64,000 nucleotides of DNA from Rhizobium sp. CIAT894 (GCF_000172795.2 NZ_CP020947.1:4171001-4235000), one strand, 5' to 3'; shown: positions 25,437-35,161, numbered from the stretch's first letter. Translations and numbers: made by a program. Notes: generated by a model from the sequence alone, not told the origin.

Positions 25437-25838
25437 TTACTTGTCGACCAGTTTCAGCGCCTTGTCGAACACCTTCAGAACCTGATTCAGCTCATGACCA
25501 CGCTTCAAGATCGTGCCGTTGATATTGATCACGCAATAGGCGCCCTGCTTGGCGGCGAGCTTCGGATTCTTCTCGATGCGGAAAAGCGGCATTTCGCCGG
25601 AGCGCTTGAAGACGGAGAAGACCGCCTTGTCCTTCAGGTGATCGATGGCGTAGTCGCGCCATTCGCCGTCGCCGACCATGCGGCCGTAGATCCAGAGGAT
25701 AGCGTCCAGTTCACGCCGGTGAAACGTCACCGGAAGCGGGTCCTTGCTTTGCTTGTATTCCCTGAGATCGACGACGACTGAGGAACTATGGTCGACGGAA
25801 CGGCTTTCGCCGTGTCGTAAATCCGGCTGATCTGTCAT
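25437..25838 (-). CDS. DUF2794 family protein
   Basis: A 133-residue cytosolic protein of a family restricted to alphaproteobacteria with no known function. The core VTFHRRELDAILWIYGRMVGDGEWRD is characteristic (given here only as landmarks VTFHRREL and YGRMVGDGEW), followed by VFSVFKRSGEMPLFRIEK. It starts at ATG 25838 (MTDQPDLRHGES) four bases after GGGAG; the frame is open to 25904. It is convergent with the acetyltransferase gene. Family name is fairly certain; no role can be offered. Confidence 0.75.
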   Translation of the reverse strand: MTDQPDLRHGESRSVDHSSSVVVDLREYKQSKDPLPVTFHRRELDAILWIYGRMVGDGEWRDYAIDHLKDKAVFSVFKRSGEMPLFRIEKNPKLAAKQGAYCVININGTILKRGHELNQVLKVFDKALKLVDK

Positions 25839-26163
25839 CAGTCTCCCGAGGCCTCCGCTTGTGACAGGAGAGTGACAGTGTGCCCGAGCCGCCGCAAATT
25901 GCAAGAGTCCCGCCCGTCACATTCGGCCGCAAAGGACGCTGCGGCACTTTGAATCTGCGCATCGTGCAATGCACAGAGGAGCGCTGACGCTTTCTCGGCA
26001 ACGCCGCATTTCAGTCAAAACAGCGCCTCATTTGCAGGGGAATTATGAATCCCGGTTTGGCGCCAGCGCGCCAAAGGGCCCGGCGGAGCGTATCGACCTT
26101 AACCCCAGCCCCGAATACGCTCAGCCGGGCCGCCCGGTACTTCATCCGCAAGCGGATGAAATC

Positions 26164-26904
26164 TCAGATATTTTTTCCAGCCATCACCACGGTCGCACCA
26201 AGGATCGCAGCCGGATCGCCATCTGCCGTCGCCGATTGCAGCAGAATCGCGCAGCCCTCGAGCTGCGGCCGCTGCAACACACTCGCCGGCAGCGTCAGAT
26301 TGGTCGCCTTGCCGTCCCACATGCCGACGGTTTCGACATTGGTGACGCTGTGCAGATAGGAGATCTTCTTGCCGCTGTTTTCGCCCTTTTCAACGTCGAT
26401 CGTCTTTTCCTTGTCGAAATAGACCATCACGACATTGGCTTTGCCCTGCCCCGCGCCGATCTTGATCTCCAGCTCATCGCCGCGCATCGACGCGCTGATC
26501 GGAACGGTCAGTCCGTTGCCTTCGCCGTTGTAGGTGTCGATCTTGCTGTTGATGCCGGTGAGATCGGCGCCGGCCAGATGGCCGCGCCCGTTGACGATCG
26601 CCTGCGGCGTGTAGACGTTGCTGCGGCCCATCGTTCTGGCATAGCCGTATTGCCGTTCGGTGTTTTCCTTGGAGCTCAGCGTATCGGCCCAACCGAGATA
26701 GTTCCAGTAATCGACATGATAGGCGAGCGCGATCACATCGCCCTGGCTCACCAGCTTGCGGAACGCCGCATCAGCAGGAGGACAGGAGGAGCAGCCCTGC
26801 GCCGTGAAGAGTTCGACGACGCCTTTCGGCGTGCCGTCTTCGGCCTGCAACGAGCCTGCGAAAACAACACCGGCGATCAGCGGAATCAAAAAACGGGGGG
26901 ACAT
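26164..26904 (-). CDS. DUF1223 family secreted protein
   Basis: A 246-residue secreted protein. MSPRFLIPLIAGVVFAGSLQ is a signal peptide cleaved near QAE. The mature part begins VVELFTAQGCSSCPPADA, a thioredoxin-like CxxC motif (CSSC) characteristic of DUF1223, with HVDYWNYLGWADT and SNVYTPQAIVNGR downstream. A thiol-redox role in the periplasm is plausible but untested. It lies downstream of acnA on the same strand, separated by a terminator and 234 bp, an arrangement I recall from other rhizobia. The ribosome site AGGTG precedes ATG 26904. Confidence 0.88.
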   Translation of the reverse strand: MSPRFLIPLIAGVVFAGSLQAEDGTPKGVVELFTAQGCSSCPPADAAFRKLVSQGDVIALAYHVDYWNYLGWADTLSSKENTERQYGYARTMGRSNVYTPQAIVNGRGHLAGADLTGINSKIDTYNGEGNGLTVPISASMRGDELEIKIGAGQGKANVVMVYFDKEKTIDVEKGENSGKKISYLHSVTNVETVGMWDGKATNLTLPASVLQRPQLEGCAILLQSATADGDPAAILGATVVMAGKNI

Positions 26905-27087
26905 TCACCTGCACCTCTTTTTCAGCGCCGCCAGCGTGTTCGAACCGGAAGCCCTGACATATAAACGTACGAATAATCCTTCCGGGTCCAAACGAAAAGT
27001 CACGAACGGGTGAGACGCCGCACCACCGGAACCCGCGGAAAACAAATCCTCGTGAGCCCGCCCGAATACTGTCGCCGCAAAAGAAAA

Positions 27088-27113
27088 GCCGCCGGAAATT
27101 GCTCTCCGGCGGC
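27088..27113 (-). terminator. Rho-independent terminator of acnA
   Basis: A perfect 9-bp stem (GCCGCCGGA, 27088-27096, with 27105-27113); the minus-strand transcript continues into CTTTTCTTTT. It lies 25 bp past the acnA stop. Confidence 0.88.
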
Positions 27114-27138
27114 CACTATCATGGGAAGCTCTTAAAAA

Positions 27139-29829
27139 TCAGGCAGCGAGATCGCGCAGAACCGTCTGCAGGATGCCGCCATTGTTGAGGTAGACCACCT
27201 CGTCGAGCGTATCGACGCGCGACAGCAGCGGAACTTCCTTCACGGTGCCGTCGCCATAGGTGATCTTGGCGATCTTCTTCTCGCGCGGCTTGATCTTGTC
27301 GAGGCCTTCGATGGTGACGAGTTCATCGCCCTTGAGGCCGAGGCTCTGCCAGGTCGTACCCTCTTCGAAGACGAAGGGAATGATGCCCATGCCGACCAGG
27401 TTCGAGCGATGAATACGCTCGAAGGACTGGGCGACCACGGCCTTGACGCCGAGCAGGTTGGTGCCCTTGGCAGCCCAGTCACGCGACGAGCCGTTGCCAT
27501 ATTCGACACCGGCGAAGATGACGAGCGGCACGCCTTCGGCCTTGTACTGCATGGCGGCGTCGTAGATCGAGGTTTCTTCCTTCGACGGGTAGTGGATGGT
27601 GTAGCCACCTTCCTTGCCGTTCGGGCCGAGCATGTGGTTGCGGATGCGGATATTGGCGAAAGTGCCGCGCATCATCACTTCATGGTTGCCGCGACGCGTG
27701 CCGTACTGGTTGAAGTCGGCAACGGCGACCTCGTGACCGAGCAGATAGGCGCCAGCAGGCGATGCAGCCTTGATCGAACCGGCCGGCGAGATGTGGTCGG
27801 TTGTGATCTTGTCGCCGAACAGGCCGAGGACGCGGGCGCCCTTGATGTCGGAGACGCCGGTACCCTTCTTGCCCATGCCGACGAAGTAGGGCGGGTTCTG
27901 GACATAGGTCGAATTGTCGTCCCAGGCATAGGTCTGGCCCGGCGGGACCTGAACGGCCTGCCAGTTGACGTCACCCTTGAAGACGTCGGCATATTTGCTT
28001 TCGTACAGTTCGCGGGTGACGTATTTCTGGATGAACTCCTGCACCTCGTGCGAGGTCGGCCAGATATCCTTGAGGTAGACCGGGTTGCCGTTCTGGTCTT
28101 CACCGATCGGCTCCTTGGTCAGGTCCTTCTGCACCGTGCCGGCGAGCGCATAGGCGACGACGAGCGGCGGCGAAGCGAGATAATTCGCCTGAACATCCGG
28201 AGAAATACGGCCTTCGAAGTTACGGTTGCCCGAGAGCACGCCGGATACGATCAGGCCCTTGTCGTTGATCGTCTTCGAGATCGGCGCCGGCAGCGGGCCG
28301 GAATTGCCGATGCAGGTGGTGCAGCCGAAGCCGACAAGGTTGAAACCGAGCTTATCGAGATCGGCCTGCAGGCCCGACTTGGCGAGATATTCGCCGACGA
28401 CCTGCGATCCCGGCGCCAGCGAGGTCTTGACCCACGGCTTGGTCTTCAGGCCCTTGGCAACGGCGTTGCGGGCGAGAAGCCCGGCAGCGATCAGAACCGA
28501 CGGGTTGGAGGTGTTGGTGCAGGAGGTGATGGCGGCAATCGCGACATCGCCATGGCCGAGATCGAAATCCGTGCCTTCGACGGCATAGCGGTTGTTGAGC
28601 TGGCCGGGCTTCTTGTAATCGGCATCCATCGAGCCGGCGAAACCGGAAGCGATGTTTTCGAGCGCGATGCGGCCCTCCGGACGCTTCGGGCCGGCCATCG
28701 ACGGCACGACGTCGCCGAGGTCGAGTTCCAGCGTGTCGGTAAAGACGAGATCGGAACCGTCGCCTTCGCGCCACATGCCCTGGGCCTTCGAATAGGCTTC
28801 GACCAGCGCGATCCGGTCATGCGTGCGGCCGGACATGGTGAGATAGTTGATGGTCTCGCCGTCGACGGGGAAGAAGCCGCAGGTGGCGCCGTATTCCGGA
28901 CCCATGTTGCCGATCGTTGCACGGTCGGCGAGCGGCATGTTGTCCATGCCGGGGCCGAAGAATTCGACGAACTTGGAAACGACGCCCTTCTTGCGCAGCA
29001 TCTGCACGACGGTCAGAACGAGGTCGGTCGCGGTGACGCCTTCCTTGAGCTTGCCGGTCAGCTTGAAGCCGATGACCTCGGGCAGAAGCATCGAAACCGG
29101 CTGACCGAGCATGGCCGCTTCCGCTTCGATACCGCCCACGCCCCAGCCAAGAACGCCGAGACCGTTGATCATTGTCGTGTGGCTGTCGGTGCCGACGCAA
29201 GTATCCGGATAAGCGATCGTCTCTCCGTCCTCTTCCTTGGTCCAGACGGTCTGGCCGAGATATTCGAGGTTGACCTGGTGACAGATGCCGGTGCCGGGAG
29301 GCACGACGCGGAAGTTCTTGAAGGCCTGCTGGCCCCACTTCAGGAAGCGGTAGCGTTCGCCGTTGCGCTGGTATTCCAGCTCGACGTTCTTGGCGAAAGC
29401 CTGCGGCGTGCCGAATTCGTCGACGATGACGGAGTGGTCGATGACGAGATCGACCGGAACGAGCGGGTTGATCTTCTCGGGATCGCCGCCGAGCGACACC
29501 ATCGCGTCGCGCATCGCGGCAAGATCGACGACGGCGGGAACGCCGGTGAAGTCCTGCATCAGCACGCGCGCCGGGCGATAGGCGATCTCGTTTTCGACCG
29601 CACCCTTATTGTTCAGCCATTCGGCAACGGCCAGGATGTGCTCCTTGGTGACCGACTGTCCGTCTTCGAAGCGCAGCAGGTTTTCCAGCAGCACCTTCAT
29701 CGAATAGGGAAGCTTCGAGACGCCGGCCAGACCGTTTGCCTCAGCCTTGGGCAGGCTGTAATAGACATAGTCTTTCCCGTTCACGGAAAGCGTGGAACGA
29801 CAATTGAAACTGTCAAGAGATTTAGACAC
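27139..29829 (-). CDS. acnA: Aconitate hydratase A
   Basis: The 4Fe-4S enzyme that isomerises citrate to isocitrate in the TCA cycle. The 896-residue length and domain order (three alpha/beta domains, linker, swivelling domain 4) are those of AcnA/IRP1. Visible landmarks: [14 protein letters not shown] near residue 125, [20 protein letters not shown] [15 protein letters not shown] near 215, iron-sulphur ligands in [14 protein letters not shown] (near 437) and [13 protein letters not shown] (near 505), and [19 protein letters not shown] near 780. It starts at a GTG (29829). It is divergent from ccmA and ends at a strong terminator. Identification is secure. Confidence 0.97.
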   Translation of the reverse strand: MSKSLDSFNCRSTLSVNGKDYVYYSLPKAEANGLAGVSKLPYSMKVLLENLLRFEDGQSVTKEHILAVAEWLNNKGAVENEIAYRPARVLMQDFTGVPAVVDLAAMRDAMVSLGGDPEKINPLVPVDLVIDHSVIVDEFGTPQAFAKNVELEYQRNGERYRFLKWGQQAFKNFRVVPPGTGICHQVNLEYLGQTVWTKEEDGETIAYPDTCVGTDSHTTMINGLGVLGWGVGGIEAEAAMLGQPVSMLLPEVIGFKLTGKLKEGVTATDLVLTVVQMLRKKGVVSKFVEFFGPGMDNMPLADRATIGNMGPEYGATCGFFPVDGETINYLTMSGRTHDRIALVEAYSKAQGMWREGDGSDLVFTDTLELDLGDVVPSMAGPKRPEGRIALENIASGFAGSMDADYKKPGQLNNRYAVEGTDFDLGHGDVAIAAITSCTNTSNPSVLIAAGLLARNAVAKGLKTKPWVKTSLAPGSQVVGEYLAKSGLQADLDKLGFNLVGFGCTTCIGNSGPLPAPISKTINDKGLIVSGVLSGNRNFEGRISPDVQANYLASPPLVVAYALAGTVQKDLTKEPIGEDQNGNPVYLKDIWPTSHEVQEFIQKYVTRELYESKYADVFKGDVNWQAVQVPPGQTYAWDDNSTYVQNPPYFVGMGKKGTGVSDIKGARVLGLFGDKITTDHISPAGSIKAASPAGAYLLGHEVAVADFNQYGTRRGNHEVMMRGTFANIRIRNHMLGPNGKEGGYTIHYPSKEETSIYDAAMQYKAEGVPLVIFAGVEYGNGSSRDWAAKGTNLLGVKAVVAQSFERIHRSNLVGMGIIPFVFEEGTTWQSLGLKGDELVTIEGLDKIKPREKKIAKITYGDGTVKEVPLLSRVDTLDEVVYLNNGGILQTVLRDLAA

Positions 29830-30091
29830 GAGAGACCCCGTTTCTGATAGCCAACACAGTCGTGCGAACGCCTATGCACTTAATGCACATCAGGATGCGG
29901 GTACGGCCATTTCCGCTGTCCGCACGTGGAACGAATGCTCCAAGTTCGGCGCAAGGATGAAATTCACGCCGACCGCTGGCGTGGTTGCGGGTCTTATAGA
30001 TAATTTCCTAAAAACTTGCCATACCCGAGCACGGTCAAAATCGGAGATTTTTTGACCCTCCCGCGAGCCGAAACGAAGAAAGAGCCGACGC

Positions 30092-30739
30092 ATGCATCTC
30101 ACCGCCGAAAATCTGGCTGCAAGGCGCGGTGAGGATTTAATTTTCGCTAATATTTCCTTTCACTTGGCAGCCGGCGAGGCGCTTGTGCTGACGGGGCGAA
30201 ATGGATCGGGAAAGTCGACTTTGCTGCGCGTCGTCGCCGGCCTCCTGAGGCCGGAAAAAGGCACCGTCATCTTCCATGACGAAGAGAACCCGGAGGGGCG
30301 GCATCCCGGCGAGGTCAGCCACTACCTCGGCCATCGAAATGCGATGAAGAATGAACTTACGGTTGCAGAGAATCTTGATTTCTGGCGCAGCTTTCTCGGC
30401 GAAACGGAAGGACCTGCCGCCCTCTCCCTCGAGGAGGCAGCCGAAGCCGTCGGCCTTTCGGGAATAACCCACCTTCCCTTCGGTTATCTCTCCGCCGGCC
30501 AGCAGCGCCGATTCGCCTTCGCCAAGCTGCTCGTCGCCCACCGCCCGGTGTGGATTCTCGACGAGCCGACTGCGGCACTGGATGCAAGCGCCGACCGGTT
30601 GTTTTCAGGATTGATCGAAGCGCACCTGGCAAAGGGCGGCATTGTGCTGGCAGCGACGCATCAACCGCTCAGATTGAAGAATGTGCAGGAATTGAAAATG
30701 ACGGGCTTTGCCGGCGTGGATCATGGGGTATGGGGATGA
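30092..30739 (+). CDS. ccmA: Heme exporter ATP-binding protein CcmA
   Basis: The ATPase of the CcmABCD complex that releases holo-CcmE during cytochrome c maturation. The 215-residue protein has Walker A GRNGSGKST at 35-43, signature LSAGQQRRFAFAKLL and Walker B WILDEPTAALDA; YLGHRNAMKNELTVAENL is the CcmA-specific segment. It opens the ccmABCDG group. The gap of 238 bp before ccmB is unusual for these genes and is filled by an inverted pair of palindromic repeats. ccmE, ccmF and ccmH are not in the window and must lie elsewhere. Confidence 0.95.
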   Translation: MHLTAENLAARRGEDLIFANISFHLAAGEALVLTGRNGSGKSTLLRVVAGLLRPEKGTVIFHDEENPEGRHPGEVSHYLGHRNAMKNELTVAENLDFWRSFLGETEGPAALSLEEAAEAVGLSGITHLPFGYLSAGQQRRFAFAKLLVAHRPVWILDEPTAALDASADRLFSGLIEAHLAKGGIVLAATHQPLRLKNVQELKMTGFAGVDHGVWG

Positions 30740-30754
30740 CGTTTCTCGGTGTGG

Positions 30755-30804
30755 CGACCCCCCTCTGCCCTGCCGGGCATCTCCCCCACAAGGGGGGAGA
30801 TCGG
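30755..30804. repeat. Palindromic repeat, copy 1 of the ccmA-ccmB pair
   Basis: CGACCCCCCTCTGCCCTGCC, GGGCATCTCCC, ACAA and GGGGGGAGATCGG. It contains its own hairpin (CTCCCCC with GGGGGAG) and is the inverse of copy 2 at 30894-30943. Same family as the ftsY copies. Confidence 0.85.
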
Positions 30805-30893
30805 CTGGAAGCGCTATCTTGCCTTAATCAACGCTCGCAAATGAGCGAAGCCGCTTGGCGCACGATCAAGATTTCGCGAAGCCTGTGCATCTT

Positions 30894-30943
30894 GCCGATC
30901 TCCCCCCTTGTGGGGGAGATGCCCGGCAGGGCAGAGGGGGGTG
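30894..30943. repeat. Palindromic repeat, copy 2 of the ccmA-ccmB pair
   Basis: The inverse of copy 1, about 90 bp away: GCCGATCTCCCCCCTTGTGG followed by GGGAGATGCCCGGCAGGGCAG and GGGGGGT. In the ccm transcript the two copies can fold into a stem of nearly 50 bp ending about 35 nt before the ccmB start. Confidence 0.85.
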
Positions 30944-30977
30944 CCCCGTCCACCGCACATGCCGAGAACCATCCCGC

Positions 30978-31637
30978 ATGACCGCCCTCTTTCTTCGCGA
31001 CCTGAAACTTTCCATCCGTGCCGGCGGCGGCGCGTTGATCGGGGTGCTGTTCTTCCTGACCGTTGTCGCCGTCATCCCCTTCGGCGTCGGTCCTGACCTC
31101 AAGCTGTTGTCGCGCATCGGCCCCGCCATCGTCTGGATCGGTGCGCTGCTGGCCGCCCTTCTCGGCCTCGACCGTCTGTTCCAGGCCGAACGCGACGACG
31201 GATCGCTCGACCTGATGCTGATGCAGGAAACGCCGCTCGTCCTCACCGTGCTGGTCAAATGCCTGGCCCACTGGACGGCCACCAGCCTGCCGCTGGTCAT
31301 CGCCTCGCCGCTGCTCGGCCTGTTCATGAATATGGACGAGGCGGCGATCGGCGCAACCGCACTGACGCTGCTTGTCGGATCGCCTGCCATCACCTTCATC
31401 GGCGCCGTCGGCGCAGCCGTCGCCGTCGCCCTGCCCCGCGGCGGCCTGCTGGTCTCGATCCTGGTGCTGCCGCTGACCATTCCGGTGCTGATCTTCGGCG
31501 TCAGCGCCACCTATGCCGCGGCCGAGGATCCGGCCCCCTTCCTGCCGCCTTTTCTCATCCTGACCGCGCTGACACTCTTTTTTACCGTCATCGGCCCGGC
31601 CGCCGCTGCGCTGGCGCTGCGAAACACGGCGGATTGA
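30978..31637 (+). CDS. ccmB: Heme exporter protein CcmB
   Basis: The membrane subunit of the CcmABCD transporter, 219 residues with six hydrophobic segments. Landmarks are FLRDLKLSIRAGGG at the start, QAERDDGSLDLMLM in the first cytosolic loop (typical FxxEREDGSLxxL-like pattern of CcmB) and SPAITFIGAVGAAVAVALPRG. The ATG at 30978 lies 35 bp after the repeat pair, without a strong ribosome site; the frame is open upstream, but that portion is repeat-derived. ccmC follows 48 bp downstream. Confidence 0.94.
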   Translation: MTALFLRDLKLSIRAGGGALIGVLFFLTVVAVIPFGVGPDLKLLSRIGPAIVWIGALLAALLGLDRLFQAERDDGSLDLMLMQETPLVLTVLVKCLAHWTATSLPLVIASPLLGLFMNMDEAAIGATALTLLVGSPAITFIGAVGAAVAVALPRGGLLVSILVLPLTIPVLIFGVSATYAAAEDPAPFLPPFLILTALTLFFTVIGPAAAALALRNTAD

Positions 31638-31685
31638 TGGGCCATTCGATTGCGGGAAAAGCCGGATCAAGGTAAGGAAGCGGTC

Positions 31686-32453
31686 ATGAGCCAAACGAGC
31701 CTTGCCATCAGCAAATTCAGCGATCTCGCCAACCCGACGCGGTTTCTGGCGCTGGCAGCGCGCATCATTCCCTGGATGGCCGGCATCACCGCCCTCTGTT
31801 TCGCGGCCGGCCTCTATCTGAGCTTCGCCACCGAAGGCGATTATCAGCAGGGCGAGACCGTGCGCATCATGTATATCCACGTGCCTGCGGCCTGGCTTTC
31901 GATGATGTGCTACACGATCATGAGTCTTTCGGCGATCGGCACGCTGGTCTGGCGCCATCCGCTGGCCGATGTCTCCGCCAAGGCGGCAGCCCCGCTCGGC
32001 GCCGCCTTCACGCTGCTGGCACTCGTCACCGGCTCGCTCTGGGGCAAACCGATGTGGGGCACCTGGTGGGTCTGGGATGCCAGGCTGACCTCCGTCTTCA
32101 TTCTCTTCCTGATGTATCTCGGGCTGATTGCGCTCAGCCGCGCCATCGACGATCCGTCGAAGGCCGCACGCGTTTCCGCGGTGCTCATCCTCGTCGGTTT
32201 CGTCAACATCCCGATCATCAAATTCTCTGTGGAATGGTGGAATACGCTGCATCAGTCGGCAAGCGTGCTGCGCCTCGACGGCCCAGCGATCGATCCGGAA
32301 TTCCTGCGCCCGCTCTTCGTCATGGCGCTCGCCTTCACCCTGCTCTTCTTCACGCTGCATATCATGGCGGTGAGGAACGAGATCTGGCGCCGCCGCATCG
32401 CCGCCCAGCGCCGCCTCGCCGCCCGCATGGCCAGCCGTGAGGAACAGACTTGA
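31686..32453 (+). CDS. ccmC: Heme exporter protein CcmC
   Basis: The heme-handling membrane protein that loads heme on CcmE. The 255-residue protein has six hydrophobic segments and the tryptophan-rich heme motif [14 protein letters not shown] near residues 120-133, flanked by the conserved histidines in [10 protein letters not shown] and [10 protein letters not shown]. It starts at ATG 31686 ([11 protein letters not shown]) after AAGGAAG; the end of the gene overlaps the ccmD start. Its amino end is about 15 residues longer than in E. coli. Confidence 0.96.
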   Translation: MSQTSLAISKFSDLANPTRFLALAARIIPWMAGITALCFAAGLYLSFATEGDYQQGETVRIMYIHVPAAWLSMMCYTIMSLSAIGTLVWRHPLADVSAKAAAPLGAAFTLLALVTGSLWGKPMWGTWWVWDARLTSVFILFLMYLGLIALSRAIDDPSKAARVSAVLILVGFVNIPIIKFSVEWWNTLHQSASVLRLDGPAIDPEFLRPLFVMALAFTLLFFTLHIMAVRNEIWRRRIAAQRRLAARMASREEQT

Positions 32454-32617
32454 CGCACGCCTTCTACGTCTATGCCTCTTATGGTTTTGCAGCCCTCGTG
32501 ACGGTCGCCGTCACGCTCTGGACCTGGGCCGACGGCCGGGCGCGCCGCCGGGAACTTGCGAGCCTTGAGGCCTCGGGCATCCGCCGCCGCTCGGCGCGCA
32601 CGAAGGGGGACGAATGA
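32450..32617 (+). CDS. ccmD: Heme exporter protein CcmD
   Basis: A 55-residue single-span membrane protein that completes the CcmABCD complex and helps release holo-CcmE. It is not an ATG frame: a TTG at 32450 overlaps the ccmC stop (TTGA), giving [20 protein letters not shown], a hydrophobic helix with the conserved aromatic amino end (FYVYASYG) followed by a basic cytosolic tail ([11 protein letters not shown]). The stop TGA at 32615 overlaps the ATG of ccmG at 32614, so ccmC, ccmD and ccmG are all translationally coupled. Confidence 0.88.
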   Translation: MTHAFYVYASYGFAALVTVAVTLWTWADGRARRRELASLEASGIRRRSARTKGDE

Positions 32618-33222
32618 GCGAGGCACCGGAAACCACGACCGCCAAGCCGCGCGGGCGCGGCAGCTACGTGCTGGCGCTTCTGCCGCTGATCGTCTTCGGG
32701 GGCATTGCGGCAACCGCCGCAAAGATGCTCTACGACCAGGATTTTCACGGCAAGGACATCACCGAAATCCCTTCCGCCCTGATCGGCACCAAGGCGCCTG
32801 CGCTGAACCTTCCGCCGCTCGACGGCGCCAACCTGCCGGCGCTGACCGATGCCGCGATCAAGGGCAAGCTGACCCTGGTCAACGTCTTCGCCTCCTGGTG
32901 CGTCCCCTGCCGGGACGAACATCCTGTTTTGAAAGAGCTGGCAAAAGACGGACGGCTGAACATCGTCGCCATCAATTACAAGGACAAGAACGACAACGCC
33001 CTGCGTTTCCTCGGCGAACTCGGCAACCCCTACAAGGCGATCGGCATCGATCCGAACGGCAAGGCGGCGATCGACTGGGGCGTCTACGGCATTCCGGAAA
33101 GCTACCTCGTCGGCCCCGACGGCACCATCCTCTACAAGCGCGTCGGCCCCTTCGACGATGTCAGCCTGAAGGAAGGCCTGCTTCCGGCGATGGAAAAGGC
33201 GCTGGGCAAGCCGGCTTCGTAA
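32614..33222 (+). CDS. ccmG: Thiol:disulfide interchange protein CcmG (DsbE)
   Basis: A membrane-anchored periplasmic thioredoxin, 202 residues, that reduces apocytochrome c before heme attachment. One membrane helix lies at about residues 19-38; the redox motif WCVPC gives Cys96 and Cys99, and the CcmG-type [15 protein letters not shown] contains the cis-proline (near residue 159). ATG 32614 overlaps the ccmD stop. Seven bases after the stop the transcript enters a palindromic repeat that may end the operon. Confidence 0.96.
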   Translation: MSEAPETTTAKPRGRGSYVLALLPLIVFGGIAATAAKMLYDQDFHGKDITEIPSALIGTKAPALNLPPLDGANLPALTDAAIKGKLTLVNVFASWCVPCRDEHPVLKELAKDGRLNIVAINYKDKNDNALRFLGELGNPYKAIGIDPNGKAAIDWGVYGIPESYLVGPDGTILYKRVGPFDDVSLKEGLLPAMEKALGKPAS

Positions 33223-33228
33223 ACCGGG

Positions 33229-33266
33229 AAAGACCCCTCCCCAACCCCTCCCCACAAGGGGGAGGG
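33229..33266. repeat. Palindromic repeat, left copy of the IS-flanking pair
   Basis: AAAGACCCCTCCCCAACCCC, TCCCCACAAGG and GGGAGGGA. It is the inverse of the copy split by the insertion sequence (33353-33369 plus 34535-34567). It lies directly behind ccmG. Confidence 0.85.
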
Positions 33267-33352
33267 ACTAACTTGGCGCACCGTATTGCGCCAAGCAGCA
33301 ACCTTTCTGCGGATGAAACGGTGAAGTGGAGCGCGGCGGGAGCGGCATATAA

Positions 33353-33369
33353 GCCCCTCCCCCTTGTGG
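33353..33369. repeat. Left half of a palindromic repeat interrupted by the insertion sequence
   Basis: GCCCCTCCCCCTTGTGG, ending in the 10-bp target duplication CCCCTTGTGG (33360-33369). Joined to 34545-34567 it gives one complete repeat. Confidence 0.85.
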
Positions 33370-34534
33370 CAGGGGAATCGCATATAGGCGGTAAGCAGTT
33401 GTTTTATTGAGGCAGATCGATTCAAAGGCTCTCTGTTGATTTGGAGGGTCGGATGGATCGATTTGCCGCCTGTTTTAAAGCTTTGCCCGACCCTCGGGGG
33501 CGCAATACGCGCCATCCGCTGATGTCGATCCTGTTCATTGCCATTGCCGCGATCGTCTGCGGCGCCGAAAGCTGTGCCGACATGGCCGACTTCGGCATCT
33601 CCAAGAAGAGGTGGCTCAAGACGATCGTGCCGCTGCCCTACGGCATTCCCAGCCATGACACGTTCTCCACCGTATTCCGCTGCCTCAATCCGGATGCCTT
33701 CGAAGCCGCCTTCCGCCGCTTTACCGAAGCCTTTGCAAAAGGCATCGAAGGCGTGGTGGCGGTCGACGGCAAAGCGGTGCGCGGCGCCTATAAGCGCGGT
33801 GCCAAGGCGACGCCGCTGCACCTCGTCAACGTCTGGGCCGCCGGTTGCGGCCTGGTCATCGGCCAACAGACCGCACCGCGCCGCAACGAGGTGCAAGGCG
33901 TGCTCAAGGCGCTTGCGCTTCTGTCGCTCGAAGGCGCCATCGTCACGGCCGATGCTCTGCATTGCCGCGCCGACACGGCCCGCGCCATCCTGGCCACCGG
34001 CGGCGACTATGCCCTGGCGCTGAAAGGCAACCAACCCGGCCTGCTGGCCCAGGCGATTGCCCGCCTTGACGATATCGAGCCGCTCGACAGCATCCAGACC
34101 GCCGCCGAGAACGACCATGATCGCATCGACAGCCGCCGCGCCAGCATCGTCGCCGTCGATGATATTGACTTTCCCGGCCTGCAAGCCATCGGCTCCGTCG
34201 AGGCCACCAGCCGCCATGCCGATGGCCGCCTGACCAGCCATGTCCGCTACTTCCTGCTCTCCACGGTCATGTCGGCCGCCGCCCTCATCGAGGTGACCCG
34301 AACCCATTGGGAGATCGAAAACAAACTGCATTGGGTGCTCGACGTCCAGTTCCGCGAGGATGCCGCCAGAAACAGAAAGGATCACGGGCCGGCAAACATC
34401 GCACTGCTGCGCAAGATCGCCCTCAACCTCATCCGATCCCACCCAGATAAGGCATCCATCCGACGCAAAATCAAAAAGGCGGGATGGGACGATCAGTTCC
34501 TTATCTCCCTTATCGCTCATATGCGATAGCCCTG
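33370..34534 (+). mobile_element. ISAs1-family insertion sequence, complete, 1165 bp
   Basis: Terminal inverted repeats are CAGGGGAATCGCATAT at the left end (33370) and, read inwards on the other strand, CAGGGCTATCGCATAT at the right end (34534), matching in 17 of 21 positions overall. A 10-bp direct repeat CCCCTTGTGG flanks it at 33360-33369 and 34535-34544. One intact transposase gene fills it. It sits in a palindromic repeat between ccmG and the DUF2585 gene. Confidence 0.93.
33453..34529 (+). CDS. ISAs1 family transposase
   Basis: A 358-residue DDE transposase, apparently full length. The amino-terminal DUF/DDE-associated domain has LPDPRGRNTRHPL and GIPSHDTFSTVFRCL; catalytic residues are Asp105 in VVAVDGKAVRG, Asp167 in IVTADALHC and the Glu in THWEIENKLHWVLDV (near residue 290). 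This WEIEN-KLHW-LDV pattern is specific to ISAs1. It starts at ATG 33453 (MDRFAACFKALPD) behind GGAGGG. The stop codon lies five bases before the right end of the element. No frameshift or internal stop is seen, so the element may still be mobile. Confidence 0.96.
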   Translation: MDRFAACFKALPDPRGRNTRHPLMSILFIAIAAIVCGAESCADMADFGISKKRWLKTIVPLPYGIPSHDTFSTVFRCLNPDAFEAAFRRFTEAFAKGIEGVVAVDGKAVRGAYKRGAKATPLHLVNVWAAGCGLVIGQQTAPRRNEVQGVLKALALLSLEGAIVTADALHCRADTARAILATGGDYALALKGNQPGLLAQAIARLDDIEPLDSIQTAAENDHDRIDSRRASIVAVDDIDFPGLQAIGSVEATSRHADGRLTSHVRYFLLSTVMSAAALIEVTRTHWEIENKLHWVLDVQFREDAARNRKDHGPANIALLRKIALNLIRSHPDKASIRRKIKKAGWDDQFLISLIAHMR

Positions 34535-34567
34535 CCCCTTGTGGGGAGGGGTTGGGGAGGGGTCTTT
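34535..34567. repeat. Right half of the interrupted palindromic repeat
   Basis: Begins with the second copy of the target duplication CCCCTTGTGG, then GGAGGGGTTGGGGAGGGG and TCTTT. It is the inverse of 33229-33266. Confidence 0.85.
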
Positions 34568-34573
34568 TTGACC

Positions 34574-35161
34574 CTAAAGCCCGCCCTGCCAGACCTTGAT
34601 CGCCTCCACCGGCCAGATCAGCATCACCACGTTGAGCGTCAGGTTGTCGCGGATCACATAGCCGGTGAAAAACTCGAAGAAGATGGCGATCGCCACCGTC
34701 AGCGCCACCGGCGCCCGCGATGCGAAGAAGAAGCCGACGCACATGAAGACGGTATCCATCGCCGAATTCAGGATGCTGTCGCCGTAATAGTCGAGCGCGA
34801 TCGTCGCCGTGCGGTAGCGGTCGATGATGAGAGGCGAATTTTCCAGCAGCTCCCAGCCGGATTCGATGAACAGCGCCAGCAGCAACTTTGCCGCCAGCGG
34901 CTTGCGACGCAGGACGAGATGGCCGAGCCCGTAGAACAGGAAGCCGTGGATGATATGCGACGGCGTGTACCAGTCCGACAGATGCTGCGAATTGCCGCTG
35001 GTATTGACCCCGCCTTCCCACAGCTTGACATAACCGCAGGCGCAGATCGGCACGCGGCCCATCAGATATTCGGCGACGATCTGGGTGACCATCACCGCAA
35101 GACAGGCGACAAACCAGTAGGTCTGGTGTCTCACACGATATTCGGTCTCTGCAGTACTCAC
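34574..35161 (-). CDS. DUF2585 family membrane protein
   Basis: A 195-residue protein of a family confined to alphaproteobacteria. It starts at a GTG (35161) that overlaps the stop of yciB (GTGA), giving [20 protein letters not shown]. Four or five hydrophobic segments; landmarks are [17 protein letters not shown] (two cysteines), [20 protein letters not shown] and [18 protein letters not shown], the last with conserved acidic and aromatic residues. Some annotations call such proteins UPF0314. No function is known. Coupling to yciB suggests a shared envelope role. It ends seven bases from the palindromic repeat that carries the insertion sequence. Confidence 0.82.
   Translation of the reverse strand: MSTAETEYRVRHQTYWFVACLAVMVTQIVAEYLMGRVPICACGYVKLWEGGVNTSGNSQHLSDWYTPSHIIHGFLFYGLGHLVLRRKPLAAKLLLALFIESGWELLENSPLIIDRYRTATIALDYYGDSILNSAMDTVFMCVGFFFASRAPVALTVAIAIFFEFFTGYVIRDNLTLNVVMLIWPVEAIKVWQGGL

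Noticed and set aside
27409..29847. An 812-residue open frame on the plus strand opposite acnA
   Set aside because: It mirrors the strong third-position GC bias of acnA; its composition (long Arg/Asp/Val-rich runs) matches no protein family and it lacks a ribosome site.
33232..34567. A composite transposon or integron, suggested by inverted repeats around the transposase
   Set aside because: The outer inverted repeats belong to a palindromic repeat family found elsewhere in the window, and the 10-bp duplication shows that only 33370-34534 moved.
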